Shown piece after piece: positions 55,647 to 64,000 of a DNA stretch of 64,000 bases. This DNA comes from Alcanivorax sp. 1008 (GTDB taxonomy: Bacteria; Pseudomonadota; Gammaproteobacteria; Pseudomonadales; Alcanivoracaceae). Each line of letters starts with the position of its first letter. The first letter of the stretch is position 1. A model generated the notes under the pieces. The model worked only from the letters and a program-made list of their open reading frames with translations, was not told the origin of the DNA and ran no database searches. The DNA lies in assembly GCF_020667895.1 (NCBI RefSeq), contig NZ_JAFMPS010000011.1, positions 1 to 64,000 of the forward strand, written 5' to 3'. The position numbers and the translations under genes are program-made.

Positions 55647-55912
55647 CCGCCTATATTTGCGCATTCCGCAAAGGAGTGCGCAAATAATCGATCAGAAAGT
55701 CTGGCGCTGCCGTTACCACTCAACACTGCCTGAAATGCTGATCCACGTGAAGTATGTTAGACTTCGCCAATCCGATGACGGGGTAAGCGCTTTGTAAAAC
55801 GTGCTTTTTTACCACTTCGTTCATCTCTCTCGGCCCAATGGGCACCCTTCTGGCAACCGTTTTAGCGAACTCGATCAGGAGACTAACTCACCTACGAACG
55901 AGGTAGCCTACC

Positions 55913-57148
55913 GTGACAGCACCTATAAAAAAGGACATCAACAAGGGATATATTGCTCTTCTTGGCTGGAGTCTCAATGCCGTTGAGGCCGCCGAAAACT
56001 TTGATCGGCGCTATATTGTAGTCGCCCCTGACTGGGCAGAGCCGTACTGCACGGAACATAACATTCCCTATCTGCCTTGGAATTTTGAGCGACTAAATGA
56101 TCGCTCAATGGAAATTGCAGAAAAACTACGTGATCTGGGTGTTGACGCAGCCATCCCTTTATTTGAAGAGACGGTGGAGTGGGCTGGCGCCATCAACTCC
56201 GTATTAATGAACAACCCCCGTCTGTTCGGCCAATCCATGCTGATGCGTGACAAATCACTTATGAAGCGTCGCGCTCAGCTGGGTGGCATTCGAGTCGGAA
56301 TTTTCGAAGAAGCCCATGACCGTGACGATGTCATCCGTTTCCTCAAGCGAGTCAACCAGACACTACTCAAGCTAGATGGCGATCCCAATGACCCGATTCA
56401 CTTCAAGGCCTTTGACAAGGCTGGCTGTCTTGGCCACAGGGTAATTCGGACGCCAGACGACGTAGATGCCATCCCCGAAGAGGAGTTTCCGGCTCTGATG
56501 GAATCCCATCTTGATGGCTGGGAGTTCGCGGTGGAAGCCTGGATTCACAATGGCAAGATTGCTTTCCTCAACATTTCTGAGTACGTCACTCTCGGATACT
56601 CGGTATATGTCCCAGCCTCTCCAGCTCTGGAGGAGTACAGACCTCAGATCCGGCAACAGATTGAAAAGCTGATTCGTACCTTTGATATTGAGTTCGGCTT
56701 TATTCACCCGGAGTACTTCGTCACCAGCGACGGCGAGATGTACTTTGGTGAGGTCGCCTATCGGCCGCCGGGCTTCAAGGTATTTGAGCTGCTAGAGCGG
56801 GTGTATGGCTTTAATGCCTATCAAGCACTGATTTTATGCTTTGACCCCAAGGCCACGGATGAAGAAGTGCGCGAATTTTTCCCCCGCGAAGTAGTGGACG
56901 CCAAGGGGTACGCCGGCTGCTTCGGCGTCTATCCTCGTCGCAGGGTTGTCAGCACATTGCAGATTCCGGAGGAGACCGAGTCCCATGCTTACTTCGAGTC
57001 CCATGAGTTAACTCCACCGCTGGAAGAAACCGTCACCAAACGTACTGCGTTTGGCACTCACTGGGGGCTAGTGTATTTTGTCGGTGACGACGCAGATACT
57101 TTGCACAAGCTGCTTAAGCATCAGGAAGAACTGGACTTTTATCTTTGA
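55913..57148 (+). CDS. ATP-grasp domain ligase
   Basis: A 411-residue ATP-grasp protein starting at GTG 55913. The N-terminal domain begins with a Rossmann-like YIALLGWSLNAVEAAE. Residues about 115-310 form the grasp with FKAFDKAGCLGHRV and the acidic/metal pattern FGEVAYRPPGFKV, the E-x-A-x-R-x-x-G signature of carboxylate-amine ligases. It would activate a carboxylate with ATP and join it to an amine. The C-terminal 90 residues are unlike common biotin- or amino-acid-ligase domains. It lies 25 bases upstream of the putative peptidase gene, so the pair is an operon. Substrate unknown. Confidence 0.85.
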   Translation: MTAPIKKDINKGYIALLGWSLNAVEAAENFDRRYIVVAPDWAEPYCTEHNIPYLPWNFERLNDRSMEIAEKLRDLGVDAAIPLFEETVEWAGAINSVLMNNPRLFGQSMLMRDKSLMKRRAQLGGIRVGIFEEAHDRDDVIRFLKRVNQTLLKLDGDPNDPIHFKAFDKAGCLGHRVIRTPDDVDAIPEEEFPALMESHLDGWEFAVEAWIHNGKIAFLNISEYVTLGYSVYVPASPALEEYRPQIRQQIEKLIRTFDIEFGFIHPEYFVTSDGEMYFGEVAYRPPGFKVFELLERVYGFNAYQALILCFDPKATDEEVREFFPREVVDAKGYAGCFGVYPRRRVVSTLQIPEETESHAYFESHELTPPLEETVTKRTAFGTHWGLVYFVGDDADTLHKLLKHQEELDFYL

Positions 57149-57172
57149 CGATGCATTGCCAAGGACCACTGC

Positions 57173-59191
57173 ATGACAGATGTCAGTAGCAAAGACAGCA
57201 ATGAAAGCAGTGACACCTCAACGCCAGCACACCTGATCGACAAGCTTGATCAGGCCGTTGGATTGCTGGAAGCAGCGCGCGACTTTGCCAAAGCGGGAAA
57301 GCTGCCGAGAGTACTGGACACTTGCCGTCGGGTACTGCTGCATCACGACGGCCTGTCAGTCATCGAGGCACGCGCCGAGGCATTGGAAAATGCGGGCGTG
57401 TTTCTTGGCTCGGATTGGGCGGCACCACAACATCTGGTGGCGCCCCTGTCCCGCCATGCGCTCACCGGCGGTGTTGATATTCTGCTGATTGAAACATTAA
57501 GCGATCTGCGCTTGCTGGCGGTGGCCCGTGGTAAATACCGCCACCCATTGATCTCAGCGGAATACGCCAACCAGTACTTGACGCAGATCCTCGCCATCAA
57601 TCTGGACTTGCTGTTTAACCCAGCAGATGAGGCGCGACGGCTGCATCAGGGTCGTCTGACATTTTTACCACATGCCCTACTGGAGCACCTCGCAAGCCAC
57701 ATCGGTTACGAGCAGATTGTAGATAAGTTGATCGGTGAAATCTGGCGTGTACTTGAACAACGCCCCATCCAAACCGGACCGGCAAAACAGATGATTACGC
57801 GGATTGCCGCCTGCCAGTATGACCCGGAAATTGCCTTGACCGGCGCTGGTGCAGACCGCCTGGTGAGCAGTCTGTTCGGCCCGACCCGGGCAAGCCGAGA
57901 GGACCCTGGGCTAGAAGTCTATCAAGAGCGGCTGGCAACCATGGACGAGATGACCTTGCAAACTGAGGCATCAGGCTTTGCCCGGTCCATGCACGACACG
58001 GGCCTCGTGTCCGCATATCACACGCTGCTGCTGTTGCATCTGTTGGAACATCAGGAAAATCTGCTCGCCGATGCGCTGGGCCTGTCAAGCACCGGTCGTG
58101 ATTGCATGCTGTGTTACAGACAGTTAGTGCACGCTCTTATTCATCAGGCAGTTACCCCGCAAACACCTCAGTCAATTTACGGCTTGGCGCTAATGCTTGA
58201 GCGCGGCATTCTCTATCAAGCCCCCTTGGCTCCTGCCCTGTGGCGACAACTGAGACTGCAGCTGTGCCCAGAGGCCATCAATCGGCTGGCACTGGTGTCC
58301 TTGCCTGATGTGCCAGCAGAAACACGCTTGATGGAAGGAGTCTTATGCATGCTCGGTCAGCCGCTCGGTGTCGGCCAGGGCAACAACCCCACCTGTCAGT
58401 CAGCGCGCGCCTTGTCCATGTGGTCCTGCAACGACCCGGACTACCTGCTGCAAATGGTAGCTTGGGCCGCCCGTGACGACGAGATCATCATGCACTTTGA
58501 AGGCCAACCTGTGTCATCACGGCTTGCCGGCACCGGCGTGGCATTAGCAGCACCGATCGATCTTGACCCGGTGTCCATGGTAGTGGTGCCGCATCTTGAT
58601 CGCATTTACGCGGAAATGGGCCGGCTTTGTATTGGTCGCGTTGGCGACCCGCATCGCTGGATCAACCCCGAGTTTCATGGCTGGTGGACCGGCCGTGGCT
58701 TTCGTATTGGCGTTGATGTGCAAACCGGCCTGCTGCTCGAAACTGAAACTTTTTTGCGCCACTTCTATGCCAGCTATCACCCCTTCTACAACGGCAATCA
58801 GCCGCTGATTCATCCACAGCCAGCCGGCATTGCCGTCACCGATAGCGCAGCGAGATTTATTGGCTGGCATGCGGTAACCATCTTGCGAGTCGGTCTGGAC
58901 CAGGAAAGCGTGATGAGGGTGTATTTCTACAACCCGAATAATGACAGCGGTCAGGACTGGGGCAATGGCGTTGTTGTCAGCACTGCCGGTCAGGGCGAAC
59001 GGTATGGCGAGGCATCACTGCCATTTGAAGAGTTTGCCTCGCGTCTTTACATCTTCCATTACGATCCTCTGGAGCATGGGGTGTTAGCCGCAATCAGTGC
59101 TGAAGAGCTACATAGGGTAATAGCGATGATTCAGGGAAGCTGGGGTGAAAGCCGCCTCCCCGAGACACCTATGCAGATGCTACCGGACTGA
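57173..59191 (+). CDS. Large protein with putative papain-like cysteine peptidase domain
   Basis: A 672-residue protein with AAGGA 7 bases before the ATG. Residues 1-380 are helical repeats (tetratricopeptide-like in look, such as VGLLEAARDFAKAGKLPRVL; quoted in part: AKAGKLPRVLDTCRRVL). The C-terminal half has a possible Cys-His-Asn triad in papain order: Cys408 in GNNPTCQSARALSMWS at a helix start, His566 in GWHAVTILRV on a strand, and Asn587/589 in YNPNNDSGQDWG. I know no named family for it. No signal peptide. It follows the ATP-grasp gene by 24 bases and its stop codon lies in a hairpin shared with the convergent DUF1524-like gene. Confidence 0.75.
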   Translation: MTDVSSKDSNESSDTSTPAHLIDKLDQAVGLLEAARDFAKAGKLPRVLDTCRRVLLHHDGLSVIEARAEALENAGVFLGSDWAAPQHLVAPLSRHALTGGVDILLIETLSDLRLLAVARGKYRHPLISAEYANQYLTQILAINLDLLFNPADEARRLHQGRLTFLPHALLEHLASHIGYEQIVDKLIGEIWRVLEQRPIQTGPAKQMITRIAACQYDPEIALTGAGADRLVSSLFGPTRASREDPGLEVYQERLATMDEMTLQTEASGFARSMHDTGLVSAYHTLLLLHLLEHQENLLADALGLSSTGRDCMLCYRQLVHALIHQAVTPQTPQSIYGLALMLERGILYQAPLAPALWRQLRLQLCPEAINRLALVSLPDVPAETRLMEGVLCMLGQPLGVGQGNNPTCQSARALSMWSCNDPDYLLQMVAWAARDDEIIMHFEGQPVSSRLAGTGVALAAPIDLDPVSMVVVPHLDRIYAEMGRLCIGRVGDPHRWINPEFHGWWTGRGFRIGVDVQTGLLLETETFLRHFYASYHPFYNGNQPLIHPQPAGIAVTDSAARFIGWHAVTILRVGLDQESVMRVYFYNPNNDSGQDWGNGVVVSTAGQGERYGEASLPFEEFASRLYIFHYDPLEHGVLAAISAEELHRVIAMIQGSWGESRLPETPMQMLPD

Positions 59192-59208
59192 AACTGTACT
59201 CAGTCCGG
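59183..59208. repeat. 9-bp inverted repeat spanning both stop codons
   Basis: CCGGACTGA / TCAGTCCGG with an 8-base loop. Each arm holds the last two codons (Pro-Asp) and the TGA stop of a convergent gene. No T-run follows on either strand, so it may slow or terminate only weakly. Confidence 0.7.
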
Positions 59209-59781
59209 CGTGCTTTCACATTGCTCCAGCATCCGCGCTAATGCTTTCGCTTCTTCCTCTTCCACAGTCAGGCCATAACGCTGCTTGACCCGCTGCCAAC
59301 GGGTTGCGTACTGACACCAGAAACGCTCAAGTGGCACCCAGGACACGGGGCTGAGATCGCCACGCTCCTTGGCTGATATCGTATCCAGAATGATCAGATT
59401 GTCGTGGTCATTAGTGAAAGCAATCTTCTGCTCGTCACTCCATCCCTTGGCACCATGCTGCACGGCATGGGCTGGAGTCACCAGTGGCACCACCCAGGTC
59501 AGACTAAGCGGCAACTGAACATCCCTGCCCCAGCTCTGCCATGCGCCACCGGCCAGCTGGCAAGCTTCCGGATCAGCCCAAGTAATCAGGTTGGCGGCAT
59601 TTTCGACCAGCACCCGGGTTTCTGTGTCCTGGCAGGAACCCTCTTCAACCAGCCACACCAACGGCCAGGACTCTTGCTGCTGCGATGCTTCATCCGCCTG
59701 CGCGGCGGATGGCGCGGCATATTCGCCACAGCTCGCCAACATCAACAATAGGGCGATTAGAGCAACACGTAATTTGATCAT
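59200..59781 (-). CDS. Secreted lipoprotein with DUF1524/HNH-like domain, catalytic pair missing
   Basis: A 193-residue lipoprotein: GGAGGAG before ATG, lipobox LMLASCG at residue about 19. Residues about 90-180 match the C-terminal GmrSD/DUF1524 HNH region: KGWSDEQKIAFTNDHDNLIILD and FWCQYATRWQRVKQRYGLT. In the family a DH pair begins this domain (IDHVVPL); here it reads LTWVVPL, so the first metal/catalytic residues are gone. Nuclease activity is doubtful. Location outside the cytoplasm is inferred from the lipobox. Confidence 0.82.
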   Translation of the reverse strand: MIKLRVALIALLLMLASCGEYAAPSAAQADEASQQQESWPLVWLVEEGSCQDTETRVLVENAANLITWADPEACQLAGGAWQSWGRDVQLPLSLTWVVPLVTPAHAVQHGAKGWSDEQKIAFTNDHDNLIILDTISAKERGDLSPVSWVPLERFWCQYATRWQRVKQRYGLTVEEEEAKALARMLEQCESTPD

Positions 59782-59952
59782 CAGACTCCTCCGCTATTCC
59801 GCTGCCCAAGCATGCACGGCCACCCCATCAACAGCCAACGAAGTTTGTCGGCTATTTGTCACCGGCTGTCCGAACATGGGGCCCTTTGCAACTTGCCAGT
59901 GTGGCAGCGATTGACTAAGGTCAGCCGGCCTTTATACGGATTTATAACTGCC

Positions 59953-60993
59953 ATGAAGCATGACGATACAGCCACTCCTGATCAGCTAATTGATGCAACA
60001 GGTGCGCCACACTGGGGAATATTCCCGGGCAGCGTGACATGCATCAATGGACTTCAGGCGGACTACCGCAACGCCCTGGGCGCGGTCGTGCCGGGCTGGC
60101 GAAAACGATTCAACTACAAGCAATTCCAGTACTTCGGCGTGATAAGCGATCAGGTACTGATCGGCTGCGCTCTGGCAGACACTGCCTGGCTCGGCCTGGC
60201 CTTTGTTTATGTGTTTGATGCTCGCAGCCAGAAGCTACAGGAGTATACCTGGCGCTCGCCGCTATCCCGGGCATTGCAGTTAAGCGACTCACCCTGCGAA
60301 GGCGAGAGTCGCTTCCAGCAGCGTGGCATAGATATCCGGCTCGGCTATCGTCGCGACAATGGCGTACTGGTAAAGACACTGCAGGTCGACAGCAAAGCCC
60401 TGTCAGTGAATGCACAGATGGTCGAGTCACCCCCCTTCGCGCCCATGTCCCTGTGCACTCGAGCAGGCATCAATGGCTGGGTATATGCCAATAAAGTCGC
60501 TGGCATGCCAGTCAGTGGAGAGCTGCGTCTGGAGCAGGAGGTTCTTGATCTGGGCACAATCGGGGCCTGTGGCCACCATGACTTTTCTGCTGGCTTTATG
60601 CGCCGCGAGACTTTCTGGAACTGGGCCTGCTTCAGTGGTCGCCAGCAGGGCCAACTAGTTGGCATAAACCTGTCCTGCGGGGTCAATGAAACCAGCTATA
60701 CCGAAAACTGCCTATGGCTCAATGGGGAGCTGATCAAGGTAGACACGGTCCGCTTTGACTACAATCGTGATGACCTGATGCAGCCTTGGAAAGTGGATAG
60801 TCTGGACGGTCAGGTTGAACTAACCTTCGTACCTCAAGGCAATCACAAGGAAAAAATGAATCTGGGCCTGTTTGCGAGTAACTTTAATCAATTGTTCGGT
60901 CAATTTCAGGGTGTACTGCGCCCAACCGGACGTGAGCCGGTTGAAATAAAGCAACTAAACGGATTTGTTGAGGAGCAATACGCCAAATGGTGA
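59953..60993 (+). CDS. DUF2804 domain protein
   Basis: A 346-residue protein; I take ATG 59953, since the frame is open upstream to 59812 but only this part is conserved. DUF2804 landmarks are KRFNYKQFQYFGVISDQVLIGCAL (in part: KQFQYFGVISDQVLIGCAL), the repeated Gly/Trp strands, and GHHDFSAGFMRRETFWNWACFSGR near residue 200. The fold is predicted to be all-beta. Function of the family is unknown. It overlaps the DUF4282 gene by 7 bases. Confidence 0.8.
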   Translation: MKHDDTATPDQLIDATGAPHWGIFPGSVTCINGLQADYRNALGAVVPGWRKRFNYKQFQYFGVISDQVLIGCALADTAWLGLAFVYVFDARSQKLQEYTWRSPLSRALQLSDSPCEGESRFQQRGIDIRLGYRRDNGVLVKTLQVDSKALSVNAQMVESPPFAPMSLCTRAGINGWVYANKVAGMPVSGELRLEQEVLDLGTIGACGHHDFSAGFMRRETFWNWACFSGRQQGQLVGINLSCGVNETSYTENCLWLNGELIKVDTVRFDYNRDDLMQPWKVDSLDGQVELTFVPQGNHKEKMNLGLFASNFNQLFGQFQGVLRPTGREPVEIKQLNGFVEEQYAKW

Positions 60994-61544
60994 GCCCGGA
61001 GCAGCCCAACAACGACAAAAACGGCAAACAAACCAAAGACATCGATCACGGCGTGACTCGAGTCCGGGAAAACTATAGCCGTATGCTGTTTTGGTGCGTT
61101 CAGTACTGGCGCGAGCTACTCAACTTCAAGTTCGACAAGTACATGATTGTGCAGGTGCTCCCCGGTGTTTACGGCATCCTGCTGGTGGCCCTGCTACTAA
61201 GCATTCTTACTGCCACCGTACTGGCGTTTATGAAAAGTATCTGGCTGGGAATCGGCTTTATGATTCTGCCGGCGCCACTGATTTTTCTAGTGGTTGCATC
61301 AATTCTACGAGCGCTGCTGGAGTTCTACCTGGTGGTATTCCGCATCTCGGAGCATGTCGACGAGCTGGTCGGGCTGCGTGACACGGTGGACCGACTGTCT
61401 GGCATCAGCGACACGGTCGATGACATGGTGTCATTGACCAGACGAATTCCCTTCTGGAAAGCCATGTCCCGACGCAGCAACCGGCGAACGGTGCCGGAGC
61501 CGCGACGCCGGCGTCAGGATCATGACCAGGATTCAGACGAATAA
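60987..61544 (+). CDS. DUF4282-like membrane protein
   Basis: A 185-residue protein. After a hydrophilic start, a DUF4282 pattern NFKFDKYMIVQVLPGVYGIL leads into two hydrophobic helices (residues about 53-78 and 85-115). A charged coiled tail follows with EHVDELVGLRDTVDRLSG and a basic end rich in Arg (RRRRQDHDQDSDE). Inner-membrane, function unknown. The ATG overlaps the DUF2804 stop, so the pair is translationally coupled. Confidence 0.8.
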   Translation: MVSPEQPNNDKNGKQTKDIDHGVTRVRENYSRMLFWCVQYWRELLNFKFDKYMIVQVLPGVYGILLVALLLSILTATVLAFMKSIWLGIGFMILPAPLIFLVVASILRALLEFYLVVFRISEHVDELVGLRDTVDRLSGISDTVDDMVSLTRRIPFWKAMSRRSNRRTVPEPRRRRQDHDQDSDE

Positions 61545-61565
61545 ATGGCAACTCACCCTGCCCGC

Positions 61566-63710
61566 CTATCCTGCTGTAGCACTTAACGCAGCCAGCAACA
61601 AACGACGGTATAGCCGTTCCTTCATGGATTGGGGCGCGGTCAGCCCCATGCGTTGTAGATGGGCTGAAAAATGCTGTACTTGATCGCGCTCCTCCCTCAG
61701 TGCTCCACGCCCCAGTTGTAGATACTCTTTCTGAGACATCTTCCTTTTCAGCCATCCCAGTGCCGCAATAAGCTGTTGTTCAACGGCGCTAAAGTCACAC
61801 CCCAGTGGGAACATCGGGAAGTCGTCATCACTGAACTTCTGGCGCACTTCAGATAGCCGCTCTGGCCGGTTAGCACTAAATAATTCCGGAACCTGATAGT
61901 CGGCGCTGAGTTTGCCCACAGACTTGGCTTGCTGCAGCAGTGCCTCCTGAAAACGTGAGTCCGTGATATTCAGCATTGCCTGAACCACTTCGCTATCATT
62001 GCGACCACGCAAATCAGCGATGCCGTACTCCGTAACGACAATATCGCGCAGATGACGCGGAATGGTGTTATGACCATAGGACCAAACAATATTGGAAGCC
62101 GCTTCCCCGCCCCGTTCGCGCCAGCTACGCAGCATTAATACCGAACGTCCGCCATCAAGCTCATGGGCCTGAGCAACAAAGTTGTACTGCCCACCGACAC
62201 CGCTGAGCACCCGACCGTCCTCAACCTGATCCGCTACACCTGCACCCAAAGCAGTCATGGTAAAAGCAGTATTAAAGAACCGGCCATGCTGGCGCTGGGC
62301 TCGCTTAAGCTGCTCATCCCCATAAAGCTGATTAACGAAACTGATACGGGTCATATTGACCGACGATCTTTCCACCTTGTCCAATGCGCGAAGCCGCGCA
62401 TAGAAGGCCTCTGGCCCAAGGAAAAAACCGCCATGCAGCAGGGTGCCACCAAGCAAGCGTTCACCAATAAATGGAGCCAACGCATCACGAGTTGCTCCGA
62501 CATTCAGGTTATTAGGCACCACACGAGAGTCCGGCAGTAGCAACGTTTCAGCGTTACACTGAATGCGCGAATCGATAATCCCGAAGCGCTGCAACCAAGC
62601 CAGACTGGCGGCCGTCAGCTCAGCCTGAATGACGCCACGCTGTAGCAGCACATCAATAGCATGAGGGCCAAGTGGCTCTGACAGAGAGCCCTCATTGATT
62701 AACGTCTGCAGGGCCAGATCGTCATATACCGGGCGCCTGATAACCCCTGCATCAAACAATGCCAGCAACGCCGCCGTAACCATCTCACTACAGCCATACA
62801 GGCCTTGGCGGAACTCTCCCAGCCCCCCTGTTGAATCAATGATGCCTGAAAAGCGGGCCATGCCCGCCGCTTCGCAAATATCCTGATAACGATCGTTGTC
62901 CAGCGCTCGCTTTAAGGCATGGTGCACAAGAGCATCACCCAGTGAACCGATACCAATCTGAATCAGACCTCCATCGCGCAGCAGACTGCTGGCATGTAAA
63001 CCGACAAAGTGATCTTGCAAGTCCACCGGCATGTTTGGCGTGGAAAATAGTGTGGTCTGTGCCGCAGCATCATCAATCAATAGATCAAATGAGTCCTGAC
63101 TTACCTGAGCATCGCCGGTCATCTTTGGCAGTTCATCATTTAACTGCCCAATAACCATAATGGCTTCGCCCGCTGCGCGACGGTCCTGCAACAGGGGCAA
63201 TAAATCCAGGGTAATTTCCGGATTACAGCTCAGGCTGACGCTATGTTCGTCAATGGGAGCCACCATCTGTGCAACCACATTAACGCGACGCTGATTGATA
63301 TCCCGTGGCGCATGCGTGTAGTTCGAGCTGATGTAATGCTGCTGGGCGTGGCCGTTACCCAACATACTGCCCGGCTGAAAAAAGAACTCACTGACGATGA
63401 CATTTTCAGGCAGCTTGCCGGCACGCAAATCATGCAGATAGTCCAGCTCTTCGTAATCTCCAAAGACACGCTCTACAAACGGATTGAGAAAACGCTTCTC
63501 CAGATCGCTGCCAGCCTTCGGCCGGCCCAACGACAGGGCGGTATAGATCGACAGGGAGATATGTGGATCTTCACATGCACGGCGGTACAGTTCGTTGACG
63601 AAGCGATTCGGCTTACCCAGCCCCAGAGGCAACCCGAGTCTGATCTCCCCTCCCACTGTTTCCAGCACTCTATCTACCGCTTGTGCGGCACTGGTCACTC
63701 GTTGTGTCAT
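61566..63710 (-). CDS. Acetyl-CoA hydrolase/transferase family protein
   Basis: A 714-residue CoA-transferase-fold protein. It is longer than ordinary members (about 430-500), with an extra C-terminal region of about 200 residues (VPELFSANRPERLSEVRQKF and following). Core landmarks are EIRLGLPLGLGKPNRFVNEL, VSLSCNPEITLDLLPLL, and IQIGIGSLGDALVHHALK; GATRDALAPFIGERLLGG and YNFVAQAHELDGGRSVLMLRS come later. Probably transfers or hydrolyses CoA on short acyl groups. No partner gene is visible nearby; convergent with the DUF4282 gene. Confidence 0.88.
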   Translation of the reverse strand: MTQRVTSAAQAVDRVLETVGGEIRLGLPLGLGKPNRFVNELYRRACEDPHISLSIYTALSLGRPKAGSDLEKRFLNPFVERVFGDYEELDYLHDLRAGKLPENVIVSEFFFQPGSMLGNGHAQQHYISSNYTHAPRDINQRRVNVVAQMVAPIDEHSVSLSCNPEITLDLLPLLQDRRAAGEAIMVIGQLNDELPKMTGDAQVSQDSFDLLIDDAAAQTTLFSTPNMPVDLQDHFVGLHASSLLRDGGLIQIGIGSLGDALVHHALKRALDNDRYQDICEAAGMARFSGIIDSTGGLGEFRQGLYGCSEMVTAALLALFDAGVIRRPVYDDLALQTLINEGSLSEPLGPHAIDVLLQRGVIQAELTAASLAWLQRFGIIDSRIQCNAETLLLPDSRVVPNNLNVGATRDALAPFIGERLLGGTLLHGGFFLGPEAFYARLRALDKVERSSVNMTRISFVNQLYGDEQLKRAQRQHGRFFNTAFTMTALGAGVADQVEDGRVLSGVGGQYNFVAQAHELDGGRSVLMLRSWRERGGEAASNIVWSYGHNTIPRHLRDIVVTEYGIADLRGRNDSEVVQAMLNITDSRFQEALLQQAKSVGKLSADYQVPELFSANRPERLSEVRQKFSDDDFPMFPLGCDFSAVEQQLIAALGWLKRKMSQKEYLQLGRGALREERDQVQHFSAHLQRMGLTAPQSMKERLYRRLLLAALSATAG

Positions 63711-63781
63711 CTGTCCTCCAGCATTTTTTTAGCTATGCCGGCATGATGCCACAAACCCGTCCTTGGTCTCCTCTGATTCGC

Positions 63782-64000
63782 TCAGGCCGCCCGATCCGCA
63801 GCGGAGTCCTGACTGCCAGCCTCCCAGGCCGCCTGCAGTACCGGATCGGTATACGGGTTACGGTGCCCTCCACTAAGCCCCGCTTGACGACCGGCGGTAT
63901 AGGCAGCCTCAACATCCGGCCCTCCACCGGCAGCCGCTGACTCGCCCATCAGGCGCTGGCGCCAACCTGCTCCCGCCACCATCAAACAGGGAACAAGCAA
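63782..64000 (-). CDS. RMF/CrpP-like small protein (may extend past window)
   Basis: The frame runs to the edge, so the 5' end may be outside. The C-terminal half has the small-protein pattern AAYTAGRQAGLSGG, then NPYTDPVLQAAWEAG, similar to ribosome modulation factor (RMF) and CrpP-type sequences, which share a Y/F-x2-G-x2-A-G and W-x-x-G pattern. RMF dimerises ribosomes in stationary phase; small relatives without that role exist. An internal Met in RLMGESAAAG could be the true start. Function is not assured. Confidence 0.6.
   Translation of the reverse strand: MLVPCLMVAGAGWRQRLMGESAAAGGGPDVEAAYTAGRQAGLSGGHRNPYTDPVLQAAWEAGSQDSAADRAA

Overview
The window looks like the chromosome of a moderately GC-rich gammaproteobacterium, probably a marine or hydrocarbon-associated member of the Pseudomonadales/Oceanospirillales (Alcanivorax-like). 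This is inferred from the gltA / sdhCDAB / sucAB-lpd-sucCD arrangement, a gltX-tRNA-Ala-tRNA-Glu unit, a PA3496-family protein, a sodium-pumping oxaloacetate decarboxylase and several lipid-metabolism genes. No 16S gene or other species marker is present, so genus is not certain. No prophage, CRISPR array or intact insertion sequence was seen.

Layout: 1-4.6 kb is an accessory stretch on the minus strand. It holds a secreted lipoprotein running off the left edge, the 3' remnant of an IS3-family transposase, and a DUF285/BspA-like repeat protein whose C-terminal beta-barrel appears cut off at the IS junction. 4.8-14.1 kb carries lipid or CoA-thioester genes: an AraC regulator divergent from a metal-dependent hydrolase, an AidB-type acyl-CoA dehydrogenase, a membrane desaturase coupled to a PaaX-like regulator, two crotonases and a MerR regulator. 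14.1-23.7 kb is housekeeping: mscL, two tRNAs, gltX, an HD-GYP protein with an altered HD motif, sixA, gpsA, an epimerase, an unusual membrane-anchored protein, an EamA transporter and a PA3496-like protein.

23.7-36.7 kb is the TCA-cycle block: sucD, sucC, lpd, sucB, sucA, sdhB, sdhA, sdhD and sdhC on the minus strand, with gltA divergent. Together these genes supply citrate synthase, 2-oxoglutarate dehydrogenase, succinyl-CoA synthetase and succinate dehydrogenase. 37-43.1 kb holds a metallophosphatase lipoprotein, an MltF-like transglycosylase with two solute-binding domains, an SMP-30-like protein, a beta-hydroxyacid dehydrogenase and ppnP.

43.2-47.1 kb is a compact four-gene Anbu operon (permuted ATP-grasp, alpha-E, transglutaminase, Anbu protease). 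47.3-50.6 kb is oadGAB. 50.9-64 kb is a mixed region: hsp20 with a good heat-shock promoter, a large glycine-rich secreted protein overlapping a 2OG-Fe(II) oxygenase, a YbjN-like protein, an ATP-grasp gene followed by a putative papain-like cysteine-peptidase gene, a secreted DUF1524-like protein lacking its usual catalytic pair, DUF2804 and DUF4282 genes, an acetyl-CoA hydrolase/transferase-like gene and an RMF/CrpP-like small protein at the right edge.

The best candidates for something undescribed are the ATP-grasp plus papain-like pair at 55.9-59.2 kb, the glycine-rich protein plus oxygenase plus YbjN set at 51.4-54.8 kb, and the interrupted surface-protein/beta-barrel fusion at the left. 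The Anbu operon is a known but functionally unresolved system.
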